A DNA stretch of 64,000 nt from Paulownia fortunei (Eukaryota; Streptophyta; Magnoliopsida; Lamiales; Paulowniaceae). The stretch lies in assembly GCA_019321725.1 (NCBI GenBank), contig CM033111.1, positions 3,410,001 to 3,474,000 on the forward strand, read 5' to 3'. Of this stretch, positions 63,924 through 64,000 are shown one piece after another. Under the pieces are notes generated by a model that saw only the letters and a list, made by a program, of their open reading frames with translations, had not been told where the DNA came from and ran no database searches. Made by a program: the position numbers and the translations under genes. The first letter of the stretch is position 1; the number at the start of each line of letters is the position of its first letter.

Positions 63924-64000
63924 GTATGCTTTCTAATTAAAAGCACATGTTATTCGTGTGGTGGTATATGGTTTAGACTATGTTATTCAGAGCACCTACT

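Overview
The window is nuclear DNA of a flowering plant, most likely a dicot. The genes have GT-AG introns, long AT-rich intergenic stretches, many microsatellites and Ty1/Copia retrotransposons, and every recognisable product belongs to a land-plant family. I cannot name the species.

Layout, left to right. (1) An intronless MIZU-KUSSEI1-like (DUF617) gene at 2155-2943 (+). (2) About 7 kb of gene-poor DNA with a MITE-like foldback. (3) A small IDA-like signalling-peptide precursor at 10332-10625 (-). (4) A two-exon secreted LRR protein of the Piriformospora-indica-insensitive-2 type at 15992-18142 (-). (5) A CROWDED NUCLEI / NMCP1-type lamin-like gene spread over 21839-38051 (-). It is broken by nonsense codons, frameshifts, a tandem triplication of coiled-coil sequence and two nested, oppositely oriented Copia elements. 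(6) An eight-exon DCP5/LSM14 mRNA-decapping gene at 40428-45562 (+), with one GC-AG intron. (7) A three-exon clavaminate-synthase-like 2-oxoglutarate/Fe(II) dioxygenase gene at 46728-48305 (-). (8) An eleven-exon plastid-targeted SLH-domain/coiled-coil gene at 50811-57051 (+). (9) The 5' seven coding exons of CHUP1 (chloroplast positioning) at 59741-63923 (+), running off the window, with an apparent 1-bp deletion in exon 4.

The genes are ordinary, independently transcribed plant loci and do not form one pathway. The region most worth a second look is 21.8-38.1 kb. The nuclear-lamina gene there can be read exon by exon in decayed form. The inner Copia element has a scrambled 5' end in which the LTR joins an inverted LTR-PBS segment at a 6-bp shared sequence. 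The outer Copia element keeps only about 22 bp of its 5' LTR. The second item to check is the CHUP1 frameshift, which is either a real loss of the actin/profilin-binding half of the protein or an assembly error in a G4C4 run.

All exon borders come from reading splice consensus and frame by eye, not from transcripts. No database search was run. Family assignments rest on remembered family motifs.
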